The translations under genes were made by a program, and so were the position numbers. DNA of 64,000 nt, taken from NCBI GenBank assembly GCA_030015575.1, contig JASDDO010000016.1, positions 112,425,241 to 112,489,240 of the forward strand. The letters run 5' to 3'. Under the pieces are notes generated by a model that ran no database searches, was not told the DNA's origin, and was given only the letters and a program-made list of their open reading frames with translations. Position 1 is the stretch's first letter. Every line of letters begins with the position of its first letter. This DNA is from Agapanthus africanus (Eukaryota; Streptophyta; Magnoliopsida; Asparagales; Amaryllidaceae). This document shows, piece after piece, positions 1 through 11,619 of this stretch.

Positions 1-1844
1 TCAGCTTACTCCTACATATACACCACAATACAATTGTGCTTCGGAGAGGAAGAATCGCACCCAATTGGATATGGTGCACTCAATGATGAGTAATGCTGAG
101 TTACCCACTTCCTTTTGGGGGTATGCGCTTGAGACAGCCGCACACCTATTGAATATTGTCCCCACCAAATATATACCTACCACTCCATATGAGATATGGA
201 AAGGGAAGAAACCATGTCTTAATATTTTTATGTTATGGGGTTGTCCGGTCTATTTGAAAACAAAAAATCCGAACAAGCTCGAGGCAAGGTCAGTATTGTG
301 CAAATTTGTAGGATATCGTAAGTATTTGCGAGGGTATATCTTCTACCACTCAGGTGAACAAAAGGTGTTTGTTTCTCGACATGCTACCTTTTTAGAAAAG
401 GAATTTCTTGTAAAAGAAATTAGTGGCAGTGAGGTAGAACTGGAAGAAGTTCCAGCAATACAAACCACAACTGACGATTTGGTGGAACCAGAGGATCCAA
501 TAGTACCCAACGAACCCTAGCCACTCCACAGATCTAGTAGGGTTCCTCACCCACCTGAGAGATACTACGGTTTTCTAGTAGGCGGTGGGAGCGAGGATTG
601 CATCATGGAAGATGATGACCCTAATAGTTTCGAGCAGGCCATCACAAGTGGAGACTCTATGAAATGGCTTGATGCTATGCGATCCGAGATGGAATCCATG
701 TACACCAACAAAGTATGGACTTTGGATGTTGCTCCTGAAGGGGTAAAACCCATTGGGAGCAAGTGGATCTTCAAAAAGAAGATTGGTGTAGCTGGAAAAA
801 TTGAGACTTTCAAAGCTAGACTTGTAGCAAAAGGTTGTCGTCAACGACCTGGTGCCGACTATGATGAAACCTTTTCTTCTGTCGCTGTGCTTAAGTCCAT
901 CAGGATGCTACTTGCCATTGCTGCATACCGTGACTACGAAATCTGGCAGATGGACATCAAGACCGCTTTTCTAAATGGTGATTTAGAAGAGAGCGTGTAC
1001 ATGACATAGCCAGAGGGCTTCGTAGACAGTGGGAGCAGCGGAAAAGTGTGCAAGCTGCTTAAATCCATCTACGGATTAAAGCAGGCGTCGCGGAGTTGGA
1101 ACATCTGTTTTGATGAAGTTATCAAAGAGTTTGACTTCATCAAAAATATAGATGAACCTTGTATATATAAGAAGGAAATAAAGAGTAAGGTGGTATTCCT
1201 CATATTGCACATGGATGACATACTCTTGATAAGAAACCATGTTCTTATGTTACACTCGGTCAAGCTCTTCTTATCACTCAAGTTCTCCATGAAAGATCAT
1301 TGTGATGCCTCCTACATCCTAGGGATGAAGATCTACAAAGATAGATCTAAACGGATGTTGGGATATTCCCAATCCAGGTACATAGACACCATACTAAAGA
1401 AGTTTAGTATGGAAGATTCCAAGTGAGGTAATGTAGCTGCTTGTTCAGGAATCACTTTCTCCAAAGAGATGTCTTCCAAGACTGATTTGGTGAGGGCTCA
1501 CATGCAAGGGATACCCTATGCTTCGGAAGAAGGTTCTGTCATATATGCGATGTTATGTACCAGACCGGATGTAGCTTACTCAAGTGTGGTGAGAAGGTAT
1601 CAATCAGATCCTTGAGAAAATCACTGGACAGCTGTGAAGAACATTCTTAAGTACTTGAGAAGGAATAAAGAAATGTTCTTGGTGTATGGTAACGGTGAAC
1701 TACAGGTGGAGTCGTTTACCGATTCGAGATTACAAAGTGATAAGGACGACAGTAAGTCGGTCTCGGGTTTTGTCTTTACCCTCAACGGAGGGGCGGTGTG
1801 TTGGAAGAGTTCCAAGCAAGACACCGTAGAAGACTCGATGATGG
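1..1844 (+). pseudogene. Copia element Z: pol fragment (integrase C-terminus, RT, RNase H start)
   Basis: A single reading frame (codons starting at base 2) runs without frameshift from the window edge to 1844. It covers the end of the integrase core (SERKNRT near 40), the integrase C-terminal region, reverse transcriptase (KTAFLNGDLE near 960-990, YGLKQASRSW near 1073-1102) and the beginning of RNase H. The catalytic YVDD box reads HMDD (near 1208). Four in-frame stops break it: TAG at 518-520, TAG at 1007-1009, TGA at 1424-1426 and TGA at 1613-1615. Compared with the sister frame in element B, each can be explained by one C-to-T change (CAG to TAG, CGA to TGA). The frame ends where A inserted and resumes at 21761. 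The family is Angela/BARE-like Ty1/copia. The element is inactive. Confidence 0.93.
1840..1844. repeat. Left target-site duplication of element A (GATGG)
   Basis: GATGG directly precedes the TGTTGG start of the A 5' LTR and recurs at 21756-21760 directly after the A 3' LTR. Removing A restores the RNase H reading of element Z across the junction. Confidence 0.93.
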
Positions 1845-3826
1845 TGTTGGATATAGTGCCCTCAAAGTCAATTATTCGATCGCAGGCACGTGATTGCAAT
1901 GATTGAGGGAGGACCTATACCGGTAGGACAGTCTTACTCAAGATGAAAGTATGCTATCTGGTTTATCTTTATCGTCGTGTACAACATTAGGTGACCTTAC
2001 ATATCACTATTACACATTGATAGAGCCCTTAGGATTTTTGCTTGATGGCGATCAAATATGTGGTGGCTGGGGTCTATATAAGCACATCCTTAAAAGGTCC
2101 CTAGTCGAGGGAGTTTCGAGACAGGGCATCGATGCTCTAGAGTAGACTAGTGTATACAGTCGAGACCCCGACAAGGGGCGGTGGCTGGTCTCACAAGTCA
2201 TTGGTGTCAGTTGGTTCTCCTAAGATGTATACAGGTGCTCATTGGGTTATGAGTACACCGGACAGAACTCGCCGGGAGCATGCTAGTTGGTATTATACTT
2301 GACGTCAGATAGCAGTTCCCTGGTGACATGTGTACAGGTTAGTTCATCGACCTGAGATCGTCATTTGTCTCGTGTGAGTTCCCACTGTGCTTTGATTATT
2401 ACCCTACCACGGCTCAAAGGAGTCGTGCAAACAGGTTTTAGTTGGGTACATTCCCAAGCCACATGGAGGCAGTGAGCGGATCGGCAGGGGTTTCGTCTCT
2501 CCCGGTATTAGGGGTGAGATCGCGTTGTGTCTAGGAGAGCCATTACATGAAGACCTTGGCCAAGGCAGGAGATTTACTGGTAGGTATTCCAGAAGTATCT
2601 CAGGGTGTTCTAGGCTACACTACGACACGACTTGTACTGCTTTTCAGGGTCTGACTTTTACCAACCCCCTAGGCCCGACTTGCGATACTCATAAACGAAC
2701 GGACCGGACTGTACGGATATTGTTACTGAAAGGCTCAGTAGGGTGTCAGGATGAGTTCGCTCATCGACCTCCCTTTTGGTCAATACCTGGTATCCTGTTA
2801 CGTACAGCTAGTACCACTGACGTGCTAGTGGTTAAATCCACAGCCAAAGTTTTGACGAGTCTTTAGAGTCCCCCACAGCAGTTTCTCAAGTTTCGGGCAA
2901 AACGTTGTAGAGGCCGTATGATATATAGCAGGGTTCAATCATATACGTGCAGTCGTGCACGAATCATGATCGGACGGATCATACTAGTGGGCTTTGGTTT
3001 AAGCCGGATCCTAGTATTAGATTTGTTGGATTACTTTAGTCTCATCGTATTCGCATTTAGTCGGAATGCGGATGCAGGTATGTATATACCGGTGAGGGGT
3101 ATCCTTGTGATCCGTCATGAGCTTACTTTAGATGTTGCCGTATCTTTTTGTTGAATTAAACATTTGGGTTAATGTTTACTTTAGTGGAAATTGTGAGCTT
3201 AATTCATGATGAGGTGCATTAAATATGACATGGACAAGGGTGGTGACTTATGGTCTTATTCTTTGAGCCATGTCATCTTTAGTGATTGATTTATGTGGTG
3301 AAATGAAAGATAGAGAGAGAAAGGGCAGCCATGTATAGGGTGAGCTCTTGTGATTATTTTTTTGGAGCTCTCATATTTCATCTCACACAAGAAAAGGAAA
3401 TGGCTCTTCTTCTTCTTCCTCATCTTCAACCTCCATCCATACACTCTCATGTGTTGAGAATCAATAGATGCTTGAGATAATGTTATCACACATATTCTCC
3501 ACATCGCCTTGGACACGTCGGCTAGCAAACTTCGTGTCCGAGTTGCTTCGGATGAAGCGGGGGCCCATAAAAGAATTCGAAGATGTGGTGCCCTTTACGA
3601 CGAGGAGATCGGAGATGCCGCGGGGAGCAAGAGATGGTGGCTAAAGACGGAAGGACATGGATCGATCGGTATAGCCTTTCTAACCCTTCTCTAGTTTGCT
3701 AGTTATAGGTTAATGGTTCCATCCGGGATTAAAGTCTGCGATAGCGCTGGTTTCAAGTTTAGAAAAAGTTTTCGTTTCCGCATTTTAGCCTCGGATCAAC
3801 GGTCGGGGCGCTACCGTAGACTTACA
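1845..3826 (+). repeat. 5' LTR of element A
   Basis: The LTR starts TGTTGGATATAG and ends in ACTTACA next to the primer site. It is 1982 bp against 2034 bp for its 3' partner. It shares a skeleton with all the copia LTRs here: the TATA-like 'tataagcacatcc' segment, the 'ggctcaaaggagtcgtgcaa' block, 'tctctcccggtatt' and 'gagtctttagagtccc'. Short open frames inside it have no recognisable protein and are not annotated. Confidence 0.92.
2074..2082 (+). promoter_or_regulatory. Candidate TATA box in A 5' LTR
   Basis: CTATATAAG lies about 230 bp into the LTR. The equivalent spot is CTATAAG in B (8688-8694 and the 3' copy) and TATAAG in C (near 47103). It is followed in all of them by a conserved GC-richer stretch. 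If it is the promoter, U3 is only about 260 bp and most of the LTR is transcribed. No transcript evidence is available. Confidence 0.5.
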
Positions 3827-3840
3827 TGGTATCAGAGCCA
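3827..3840 (+). other. Primer-binding site of element A (initiator Met-tRNA)
   Basis: TGGTATCAGAGCCA follows the LTR end directly, without the single spacer base found in B, C and E. It is complementary over 14 nt to the 3' end of plant initiator Met-tRNA. Confidence 0.9.
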
Positions 3841-4036
3841 CGCCATTAACCGTTACTAGCTTGCTCTAACGTGTTTAAAACATCGATCGAACGAAATTTC
3901 CGAAACCGCGATTCCATTTCATGAAGTTTCTATCGAATTTTTTTTGTGGTCTAAAAATTATTTTGGGTATGTCAGAAAATCAGGCAGGCTTTTATAAGAC
4001 CACTGTAGAAATTTAGAAGTGTGATTCCACCATAAC

Positions 4037-4083
4037 GCCGCGGAACCGCGGAGTTACCCATGTTGTGGCCGCGGTTCCGCCGC
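4037..4083 (+). other. GC-rich hairpin in A leader
   Basis: The arms GCGGAACCGCGG (4040-4051) and CCGCGGTTCCGC (4069-4080) pair over 12 bp without mismatch. Two more pairs form beyond one mismatch. The loop is 17 nt. It starts 197 nt after the primer site. Confidence 0.75.
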
Positions 4084-5035
4084 AGTACTGTAGCTTCAGT
4101 GCACAAATTTTTCAATTGTGGTATTTGACATAGAATTGGGGTTTCTGGAATTTCTAGTTTTGGCCCGGATTATTTTGAGTGCTGGAATTGTACTTGGGGC
4201 CCACTTTGGGAAATTTTGTCGATCGAAATTTTAAATATGTTAGTTCGCAGTACTTATATTACTATCTGTGACCGTGAATGTCATTTGATCGGTAAATCTT
4301 GTCTAATTGCTATAGCTCTTTTAGACGGATTTGGGAATGTGACATTCACGTTGATATTCTATGTTGTGCTGTGATGTTGCGGAATTATCGTGGTGGATAG
4401 CCTGGATGCAATGGTAGTACCGTTTGGTTATATTTGTAGATTTGATATTACGGGGCGAGCGTCCAACATGTGGACTGCCGTCACTGCCTGCTTGTATATT
4501 ATTCTTTTGGGGCACGACCGGGTTGAGGTCGATGTACCCGTTGTATATATTTTATTTTCTGTACTAGGATTACCCCGCGGTGGGGTGCACGGATAGCCGG
4601 GTTCTAGAGGGCAACGAGCCCGCATCTCATGGCTTTGAGATGGAGGGGGCTTCACTCTAGAATTGGCGGGCTATTCGCCGCACTCGTAGGGGGTATAGGT
4701 TGACCCAAGGAGGGGTGCTCAAGTTACCGGATTCCGTAAAGTGTTGGGTGGTCCATTCACTTTGTTGAAGGGGGATACCTCGCTTCAGGTTTTGGCGAGT
4801 AACTTGCCACGCCCGTAGGGGTCTAGGATTTCATTGCACAGGCTATCCACACGACCAGTGGAACGTCGGGTTTCACTTGCGGCTCAAACGAAACCTGGAG
4901 ATCCCAGATTATCTGTATTGTTCTGTGATGCTTATTACATTTCGGTGATGTTGCATTTTGTCACGCCATGAGCGAATATTATATATTGATATATACCAGT
5001 AGATGTTGTATATGTTTTACACCCGCGCTAGTCCA

Positions 5036-5100
5036 CTCCCCGCTCTGTTGTTAGTTAAGTAACCTAACGGGTGATGACGGGACCCAGTGACGAATGCGGA
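5036..5100 (+). other. Leader box conserved in all five copia leaders (A copy)
   Basis: The segment from 'ccgctctgttgttagttaag' through 'cctaacgggtgatgacggg' to 'cgaatgcgga' is the best conserved stretch among the leaders of A, B, C, D and E. Function is unknown. Confidence 0.7.
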
Positions 5101-5158
5101 TGGCATATATGTACATCATATTTTTCATTGTTTTGTGGTGTGATTAATTGATGGGACT

Positions 5159-5178
5159 GCATTGATTCGGATCAATGC
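5159..5178 (+). other. AT-rich hairpin in A leader
   Basis: The arms GCATTGAT and ATCAATGC enclose TCGG, giving eight perfect pairs just after 'gatgggact'. Hairpins with different stem bases occupy the same place in B, D and E. Confidence 0.7.
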
Positions 5179-5239
5179 AAGCTAAACAAACATGTTTGAT
5201 GTTGTTGGAACAATTTTTCAAAAAACTGTTATTGCAAGG

Positions 5240-5480
5240 ACGTTCTCTTTTGTTTTGCACAGTGGTATTCAGTTATGAATATCCAGCACCTCAGTCGACG
5301 AGGCAAGGGCCGAGATCCCTTCACCGGGAGTGACCCCTTGGACAGAAGTTTGTGTCAGGGTAATAACTTCACTATAGCCGATTGCCTTTTTGCTTTGCAT
5401 CCTGGTATTCAGTTGGAATATCCTGCACCTCATTCTACAGGAAAAGAGCCGAGATCCCTTCACCGGGAGTGACCTTTTTA
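5240..5480 (+). repeat. Tandem duplication carrying the GCCGAGATCC box (A)
   Basis: Two units about 139 bp apart each hold a near-identical 27-nt box (5309-5335 and 5448-5474) that begins GCCGAGATCC and ends GGGAGTGACC. The duplication is also present in C, D and E but not in B. Confidence 0.75.
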
Positions 5481-5644
5481 GCGAAGGTTTTTGCCACTAT
5501 ATTTTTATAAAAAACTATCTGGTTCTTTCAACGATATCAAGTTCATTATGTTAAAGGTTTTTCGCCAAGAACCATTCGTAGCCCTCCGTCATTTCAGATG
5601 AGTAGCACTTAGATGCGTTGGTTTGGGACAGTCGTATAGCCTTG

Positions 5645-5743
5645 TTGACCTTCATCAAGGGCTTCTACGGGTGGGTTCAAATTAACCTGGACAATGACAG
5701 GTAGAACTTGACATGTGACTTATGATTTGTTGACCTTCGTCAA
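5645..5743 (+). other. Two small tetraloop hairpins (A leader)
   Basis: TTGAC-CTTC-GTCAA at 5730-5743 pairs perfectly. TTGAC-CTTC-ATCAA at 5645-5658 has lost the loop-closing pair through G to A. The first unit seen in B, C, D and E is missing because about 80 bp are deleted here. Confidence 0.65.
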
Positions 5744-6139
5744 GGTCATAAGAGCATGGGGTAAAAATCACATCGGGAGTTTCTAAAGAAACTGAAACTT
5801 GCCAGATATGCGCATACCTTCTGGAGTGTGATAACGTGAGTGGATTCCATCATGTTATTATGCGATGATAGTTGGATCCCGATTCCCACTGATGAGTTGG
5901 TTTACTCCTCGGGTGATCCCGACCAATTCTTCATTCAGGTTTGGTGGAGAATTGGAGGTTACAGTGGGAGGTATCCAGATTAGATAAATTAACAACCATT
6001 CTGATCTAGGTTAGAGTGCACACAGAGTGTTTCTTTTCTCTCTCTCTTTAACAGCGACCATGGCCCGACCCTAGACTATGACTCAGTGACCAAGTTAAAC
6101 GAGCCTTCTTAAAACACTGGCTTTTGGATTGTCAGAGTT

Positions 6140-6935
6140 GCATACCTCATTGCCACTCCTACTTTTACCCTTTTTCTCCAGAACACCCCGTATTACTACG
6201 AACATCTAATTCCATTGGATAAAACCATCGTATGGTTATATACGAACTCGAAGGAACTTGTTCCATATTCGAGGATGGTTTCCGATTCTGGGGAAAATGA
6301 ATAGGATTATTCAGTTGTCTTTTCTTTTTACCTTCTCTCAGACTACGAGTGCTTCTTGGATTAGGATGGTACATCTATTATGCTAATTGGATAGTCTTCT
6401 TCCAAACCATAGGCAGGTGCCAAACGATGAGGAATGAAGAAAACCAATTAGCCTAACGATGGTGTACAGAAGGTAATACGTTAAGAAAAATAAAGAGATT
6501 AGAAAGAGGGCAAAGTAAACTACGACTGCTATTCACGACCAAACCAAGTATTTCATCGCCACTCCTACTTCACCTTTGTATTTCTCCGGAACACCCCGTA
6601 TCACTACGAAGATCCATTGTTTATTTGATACTCCATCTTATGGTTATATACGAACTCGAAGGGACTTGTTCCAGTTCGGGGATGGATTCTGGTTCAGGAG
6701 AAATAGGAATGAGGTTTATTCAGTTATCTTTTATCTTTACCCTCTCTCGGGTTGCGAGTACTCCTAGGATTAGGAGAGTACACCCATTATACTTATTGGA
6801 TAGTCTTCTTCCAAACCATAGGCTGGTGCCGAACGGTAGGGAGGGAAGAAAACCATTTAGCCTAAAAGGGTGTACAGAAGATAATGACTAAAGACATATA
6901 AAGGGATTTGGAGAGATGGCAAAGAAATATACGGT
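6140..6935 (+). repeat. Tandem duplication of about 400 bp in the non-coding interior of A
   Basis: Unit 1 (about 6140-6545) and unit 2 (about 6546-6935) share long similar stretches, for example 'ggttatatacgaactcgaag', 'agtcttcttccaaaccatag' and 'ggtgtacagaag'. No open frame with a known domain spans either unit, and the diverged units differ by frame-changing indels. The same duplication occurs in C (51355-52150), so it predates the amplification of this family. Confidence 0.8.
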
Positions 6936-7735
6936 TATAGTTGTGAATCTGATAACGGAAGAGGCATTACTAAGAATACCCGGATATCCCTTCGAAACAT
7001 TCACATGTTTTAGTTTCACTGTGTATTGTTAAAAGAAAACTGATTTCCCAATTAGTCCTTGCCCCAGGGTATGTATTCACCAGGTATAATTCTCACATCT
7101 GTATGGTTTTACAGATGATGAGTGGGAGTAAGTTATTGGGAATTGGGTGATCATCTTCATTATATCGAGATTCGTTGTAATTGGTGATATTTGAGGAAAT
7201 CACCTGCGTTTTTTGCCGGACGGCAAATATTTGGTTTTGAATATCCGTTGTTATGCACCAATTTCAAATTGATATATCTATACGTTTATTTGTATAAAGT
7301 GAGATATAACTTTTTGAAATTATGTCCATGACATTTACCTATATCAGTGGATGGTTAGGTAAGGAGCATTAAACAGCGGTGTAATTCTTCTTAACCATAA
7401 GTACAGTTTTCAACCTACGACACACAGGGAATGAGTTATTAGACTCAGGGGACTTATACAGAGTATTGTATGTTGTCCAGTGTCCATTAGGACAGAAGGG
7501 TTGGTACTCGTACTATATTCTGCTTACTTGTGACTTCTCTATTTCTTAGACATGTGTTTCATAGAAATACAAGATCCAAGTTTTGAGAAGTTATAGGTGT
7601 ATGAATAAAGTAGAGAACCAGGTATTGCAAGTATCAGGATTCTTCAAGGTGATCGAAGATGTAGATACTTATGTATGGTATTCGGTTGATAGTAATGATT
7701 ATGAGAACTTGCTTCTCTTTCAGGTTACTCATAAT
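6936..7735 (+). other. Non-coding interior of A, conserved in C
   Basis: This stretch aligns closely with 52151-52935 of C but has no recognisable protein. It includes a short palindrome, TTTGCCG-GA-CGGCAAA, near 7219, kept in C near 52427. It occupies the place where gag, protease and integrase lie in B. Confidence 0.7.
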
Positions 7736-8431
7736 TGGATGCACTCCTAAGTTGAGTAATGCTGATCGGCCTCTTTCCATTTAGTTAACATGCACTGGAG
7801 ACAGCTGCATGATTTGAATTTGGTTCCAATTAAATCAGTGCCTCTGTTTCTATATTGGATATAGAACGATTCATATCTTAACAATGTTAAGGTATGGGGA
7901 GTTGTCCGGCTTATGCTTAAAACCAAAGTCTGGACAACTCAAGGCACGTTTCTGTAATGGCAGTTTGTGGGTTGACCCGGACTATGACGAGGGTTGACTT
8001 TCTGCCATCTAGAAGATCAATAGTGATATTGTTCTTGACTCGCCACAGTTATGATAAAAATGGATATTTTTTTTCAGAAAACAGTAGTGGGAGTATTGTA
8101 GAACTGGAAGTGATTCCAGAACTACAAACGATTACTGAAAATTTAATAGGACCTAAAGATTCAATCTGGTTTGACATTCCATTAGCCACTCCGCAGATAT
8201 GGTGGGTAACCTCAGGCACCCGAGAGGTACCCCGATAGCCTCTAAGACGGTGACAGGGAGGTTATTGTTTACCCAGACTTGCCATTGCTATTGTTCCAGA
8301 CTGTAAGACCCGGCAGGAGGATGAGTATAGCGTCGTTCTAAACTAGCTTTTATAAGTGTACATGTATATGACTCTGCCAGAGGGTTGTCGTAGTCAGTGG
8401 GAGCAGCGGAATCATAGTGGACAAGTAGCTC
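7736..8431 (+). pseudogene. Pol remnant of A, part 1 (late integrase to RT)
   Basis: The DNA resembles the Z and B sequence from the end of the integrase core ('gagtaatgctga...', near 7755) through the C-terminal region ('gtagaactgga', near 8099) to RT ('ccagagggttgtcgtag...gtgggagcagcgga', near 8380). Many indels break the frame. The remnant shares derived changes with C (for example around 7845-7895), so it was already damaged when the family spread. It continues at 18660 after element B. Confidence 0.8.
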
Positions 8432-8436
8432 ATGTC
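8432..8436. repeat. Left target-site duplication of element B (ATGTC)
   Basis: ATGTC precedes the B 5' LTR and is repeated at 18660-18664. Removing B joins the two halves of the RT remnant of A. Confidence 0.95.
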
Positions 8437-10548
8437 TGTTAGTGTATATGCCCTAGAGGCCATTACTGTATCATACTAGTTTGTATATTACTTAATGGAA
8501 GCTTGGGATATTCACCTTGTATAAACAATCTTGCTCAAAATAGTAGTATGCTACTTGGTTTGTTTCTACTTCAATGTGTACTTATGTTTATTTCAGTATA
8601 TCGCTTATACGCATTAGTGGGGCCCTTAGGATCTTTGCTTGATCACAAGCGTTGTGATGGCAGTCACACTAGTAGGGGCTGGGTGATCTATAAGCACATC
8701 CTTATACAGGTCCCTAGTCGCAGGACTATCGAGACAGGGCATCGATACTCCGGAGTAGACTAGCGTATGCGCTTCTCATCCCAGTGTGGGAGATGGTCTG
8801 TCCCACAGCCATCAGTACGTCGTACTGGAGATAGTATACGGGTGCTCGTTGGGTTACGAGTACACTGGACAGGACTCGTCGGGAACTGACAGGTTGGTAT
8901 TATACCTATCGTCAGTTATCAGTTCCCAGGTGACATGAGTACAGCTTAGTCCGCTGACTTGACACTGGCACTTCGCCTCAAGTGTGTTCCCACTGCACTT
9001 TGATCACTGCCCTACCACGGCTCAAAGGAGTCGTGCAAACCGGTGGTGGTTGGGTGCAGTCCCGAAGCACTTGGAGGCAGTGACGGTTAGACAGGATTCG
9101 TCTCTCCCGGTATTGGGGGTTGACATCGCGCTGTGTCTAGGAGAGCCATTACACGAGTAGTCCCTGGCCAGGGCAAGCGAGATATACTGGTAGGTTCCAG
9201 TGTTATCTCAGGGTGTTTTGGGCTTCACTCCGGCACGACTTGTACCGCTATTAGGGGACTAACGTTTTACCGCCCCCTAGGCCCGACATGCGATGTATTA
9301 GACGAACAGACCGGACTGTACGGAGACTGTAACATTCAGACTCAGTAGGAGTTCCGATGGGGTTTCACCTCGTCAGCCTTCTTGTCGACATCTACCTGGG
9401 GACCGTTACGCACAGCTAGTGCCGCTTGCGGTCTGTGGTTAAACCCACTGCCAGCGTAGTGTCGAGTCTTTAGAGTCCCACACAGAGGGTATTCGCCTCT
9501 GGGCAAAACAGAGTAGAGGTCGCATGGTTTTGCGACAGGATTCGTTCTCATCCGCGCACTTGTGCACGTTTGGAGTCCGGACGGATTTTACTGGCTGGCT
9601 CTGGTTTGAGTCAGACACCGGTATATGTTTTGGGGTTGCTTTTATCTCTCAGTATTCATGTTCCTCGGAACAAGAATGCAGGTGTGTATGCACAGTTATT
9701 TGAGGAGGAGGAAGATGACCTTCATTAGGGTTTCGGAACGGGTGCGTATGCACAATTGACAGTCGTCTTTTTCCAAACCCTAATGGATTTATCTTTTATC
9801 AATTAATAATATTAATAAAATGAAAAGTGTCATGGTTGGTTTTTTGTTGACTAGTTGACCATGGTTGACTAGTTGACCATGGTTGACTTGTTGACCATGG
9901 TTGAAGATTTGACCATCATCATTACAAATGCAAGATGCTTTTTGATTCTTGCAAAACCATTTAATGTTAGTAATGATAATGGTCATTTTAAAACTTTCCA
10001 TCAACCTTTTCATTTTCATTATTATTATTTTTGATAATTCTTTTTCTTTGGCATTATGGTTGCAAGAAAGAAAAAGAGTGCTCATTATCTCATTTAGCTT
10101 CTCTCTCTTCACTTCACCTTCTTCTTCCTCTAGCAAAAGAGAAACCTTCTCATGTGTTGAGAATCCTTCTCTTTGAAAAGAAAAGCACCCCTTAATCACT
10201 CTCTACTCACTTTAAGATCAAGGGTTTAGCAAGCCGGAGATTCTAGTTCACTCCAAGTTCGAGAAAGAGCCCAAAGGTCGAACCTTCGAGGTGGATCCAT
10301 CTTCGACAGAAGAAGGCGACAAGAAAGAAAACCATCAACCTCTACAAAGTTTGAAGAAGAAGGAGTTCAAGTTTAGGTATAACCATCTTCATCCGAGTAG
10401 CTAACTCTCTTTAGCAAAGTATGCTAGTTTTAGTTTAGTTAACGATCCCGACCTTGTTTAGTCCATGTTGCCTCTTGCGATAAAAATTTGTTTTTTATAC
10501 CATTTTCCGCCTCCCCGCAAGCACCGGGGGTCGTAACGTGGACTTACA
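8437..10548 (+). repeat. 5' LTR of element B
   Basis: The LTR runs from TGTTAGTGTATATG to ACTTACA. It holds a TATA-like CTATAAG at 8688-8694, the shared copia LTR blocks, an 18-bp tandem repeat (9846-9917) and a pyrimidine-rich stretch near 10090-10160. A minus-strand open frame of 136 codons over the repeat is a by-product of low complexity. Confidence 0.96.
9846..9917 (+). promoter_or_regulatory. 18-bp tandem repeat rich in TTGAC (5' LTR of B)
   Basis: Four head-to-tail units of GTTGACTAGTTGACCATG occur; the third has one change and the fourth is degenerate. Together they hold seven TTGAC motifs, the W-box core bound by WRKY factors, most continued by C or T. Tandem repeats acting as defence-responsive enhancers are known in LTRs of other plant copia elements such as Tnt1 and Tto1. 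That role here is inference. If the TATA at 8688 is the promoter, this repeat lies about 1.1 kb downstream, in transcribed DNA. Confidence 0.6.
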
Positions 10549-10549
10549 G

Positions 10550-10562
10550 TGGTATCAGAGCC
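10550..10562 (+). other. Primer-binding site of element B (initiator Met-tRNA)
   Basis: TGGTATCAGAGCC lies one base after the LTR end and matches 13 nt of the complement of the initiator Met-tRNA 3' end. Confidence 0.95.
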
Positions 10563-10752
10563 TAACTAAACTTAAACTAGCTTGATAGTGAAGTGTAACG
10601 AAGTTCGGAACCGGAAAAATCCAAAAACCAAACTTTTTCAAAACCTGAGTTTCTGTTGAAATTTTTTCTGCTCTAAATGAAAAACTTTATACTTGTAAAT
10701 TCGGCTCAGGGTTTTGTGTGAACACCCAAGAAAAACGATACAGTGATTCGTT

Positions 10753-10811
10753 CAAACCGCCGCCCTTCCGCCGCACGAGGTAGGCATCTGCCGCGGAAGC
10801 GCCGCGGTTTG
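10753..10811 (+). other. GC-rich hairpin in B leader
   Basis: Arms 10753-10775 and 10789-10811 form 20 of 23 pairs. The three mismatches are all C against C. The loop is 13 nt. It begins 191 nt after the primer site. Confidence 0.75.
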
Positions 10812-11504
10812 TCGTCTTCTGTGCATCGTTTTTCGTGCAGTGTGTGTCTGTGTTGGTTTTGGGATTTTTAAAATATATTATATGTGCCCAGATTTTCCAG
10901 AAAAGAAATTTTCTTTTGGGGTCCTATAATTCCGTATTTTTTCCGAACTTCACTGCACTTTGACTATGATGGTTATATCTGTGATTTTTGCATGTATTGA
11001 ACGTCGGCTAATCGCTATAAGTCGATTAGTCGGGGTTATACATGATCTGTGTTTGGCATTGGAATGTGTATATGAATGTGTTGGACTGTCGCGGGTGAAT
11101 AGCCGGGGTGGATGTGAGATGAGCTTTTGTTTTTCTTTCATTCATTGTAAATGTAAATTGATGTAATAATTATTATTTGTTTGGCCGTACAACCGGGTCG
11201 GGGTTGTAGCCGTCATTGTATAATTCTTTTTACTGTTTTTGCTCCTAGGATAGACCCATGGAGGGGTGCACAAACTACCGAGTACTTGGCGGGTAGTTTG
11301 CCGCACCCGTAGGGGTCTTGGGTGGGGTATTTGGCTATTCACCGCGACCGTGTAATCCGCTTTTCGTTACAAGCTCGAACGGATTGCGGATTCCTAGTAT
11401 ATCCAATGCATTCATCTGTGATCTGTAATGTCTACTATTGCTATATCTATAACTATTTAGGCGTTGCTTATGTTTTACAGCTGCGCTAGCCCAGCCCCCG
11501 CTCT

Positions 11505-11572
11505 GTCGTTAGTTAAGTAACCTAACGGGTGATGACGGGGCCCCGTGGCGAATGCATATGACATAAGCGTAC
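11505..11572 (+). other. Conserved leader box (B copy)
   Basis: This copy contains 'ctctgtcgttagttaagtaa' followed by CCTAACGGGTGATGACGGGG and 'cgaatgcatatgacataagc'. It is co-linear with the A, C, D and E copies. Confidence 0.7.
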
Positions 11573-11619
11573 GTCATATTTTGGTTGTTTTCTGCAATGG
11601 TAGGATTAAATGATGGGAC

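Larger units (their letters stand above)
3841..6050 (+). other. Untranslated leader of element A
   Basis: About 2.2 kb of non-coding sequence lies between the primer site and the position where gag starts in B (compare 'cagcgacca' near 6052 with 12568). It is co-linear with the leader of C and, in blocks, with those of B, D and E. It holds the GC-rich hairpin, the conserved CTAACGGGTGATGACGGG box, an AT-rich hairpin, a duplicated GCCGAGATCC box and two of the three small tetraloop hairpins. The first of the three is removed by a deletion near 5600. Confidence 0.8.

Noticed and set aside
1069..1290. Minus-strand open frames antisense to pol (also 14836-15270, 15942-16199)
   Set aside because: They are mirror frames of conserved RT/RNase H coding sequence and recur wherever pol is present.
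5730..5743. TTGAC/GTCAA leader motifs as plain W-box DNA sites
   Set aside because: Not excluded, but TTGGC and GTTAA variants break the W-box on one side while the RNA stem stays possible, so the hairpin explanation is preferred.
9789..10199. Minus-strand 136-codon frame repeated in both B LTRs
   Set aside because: It is repeated only because it lies in the LTR, it translates the 18-bp tandem array and pyrimidine runs, and it has no protein features.
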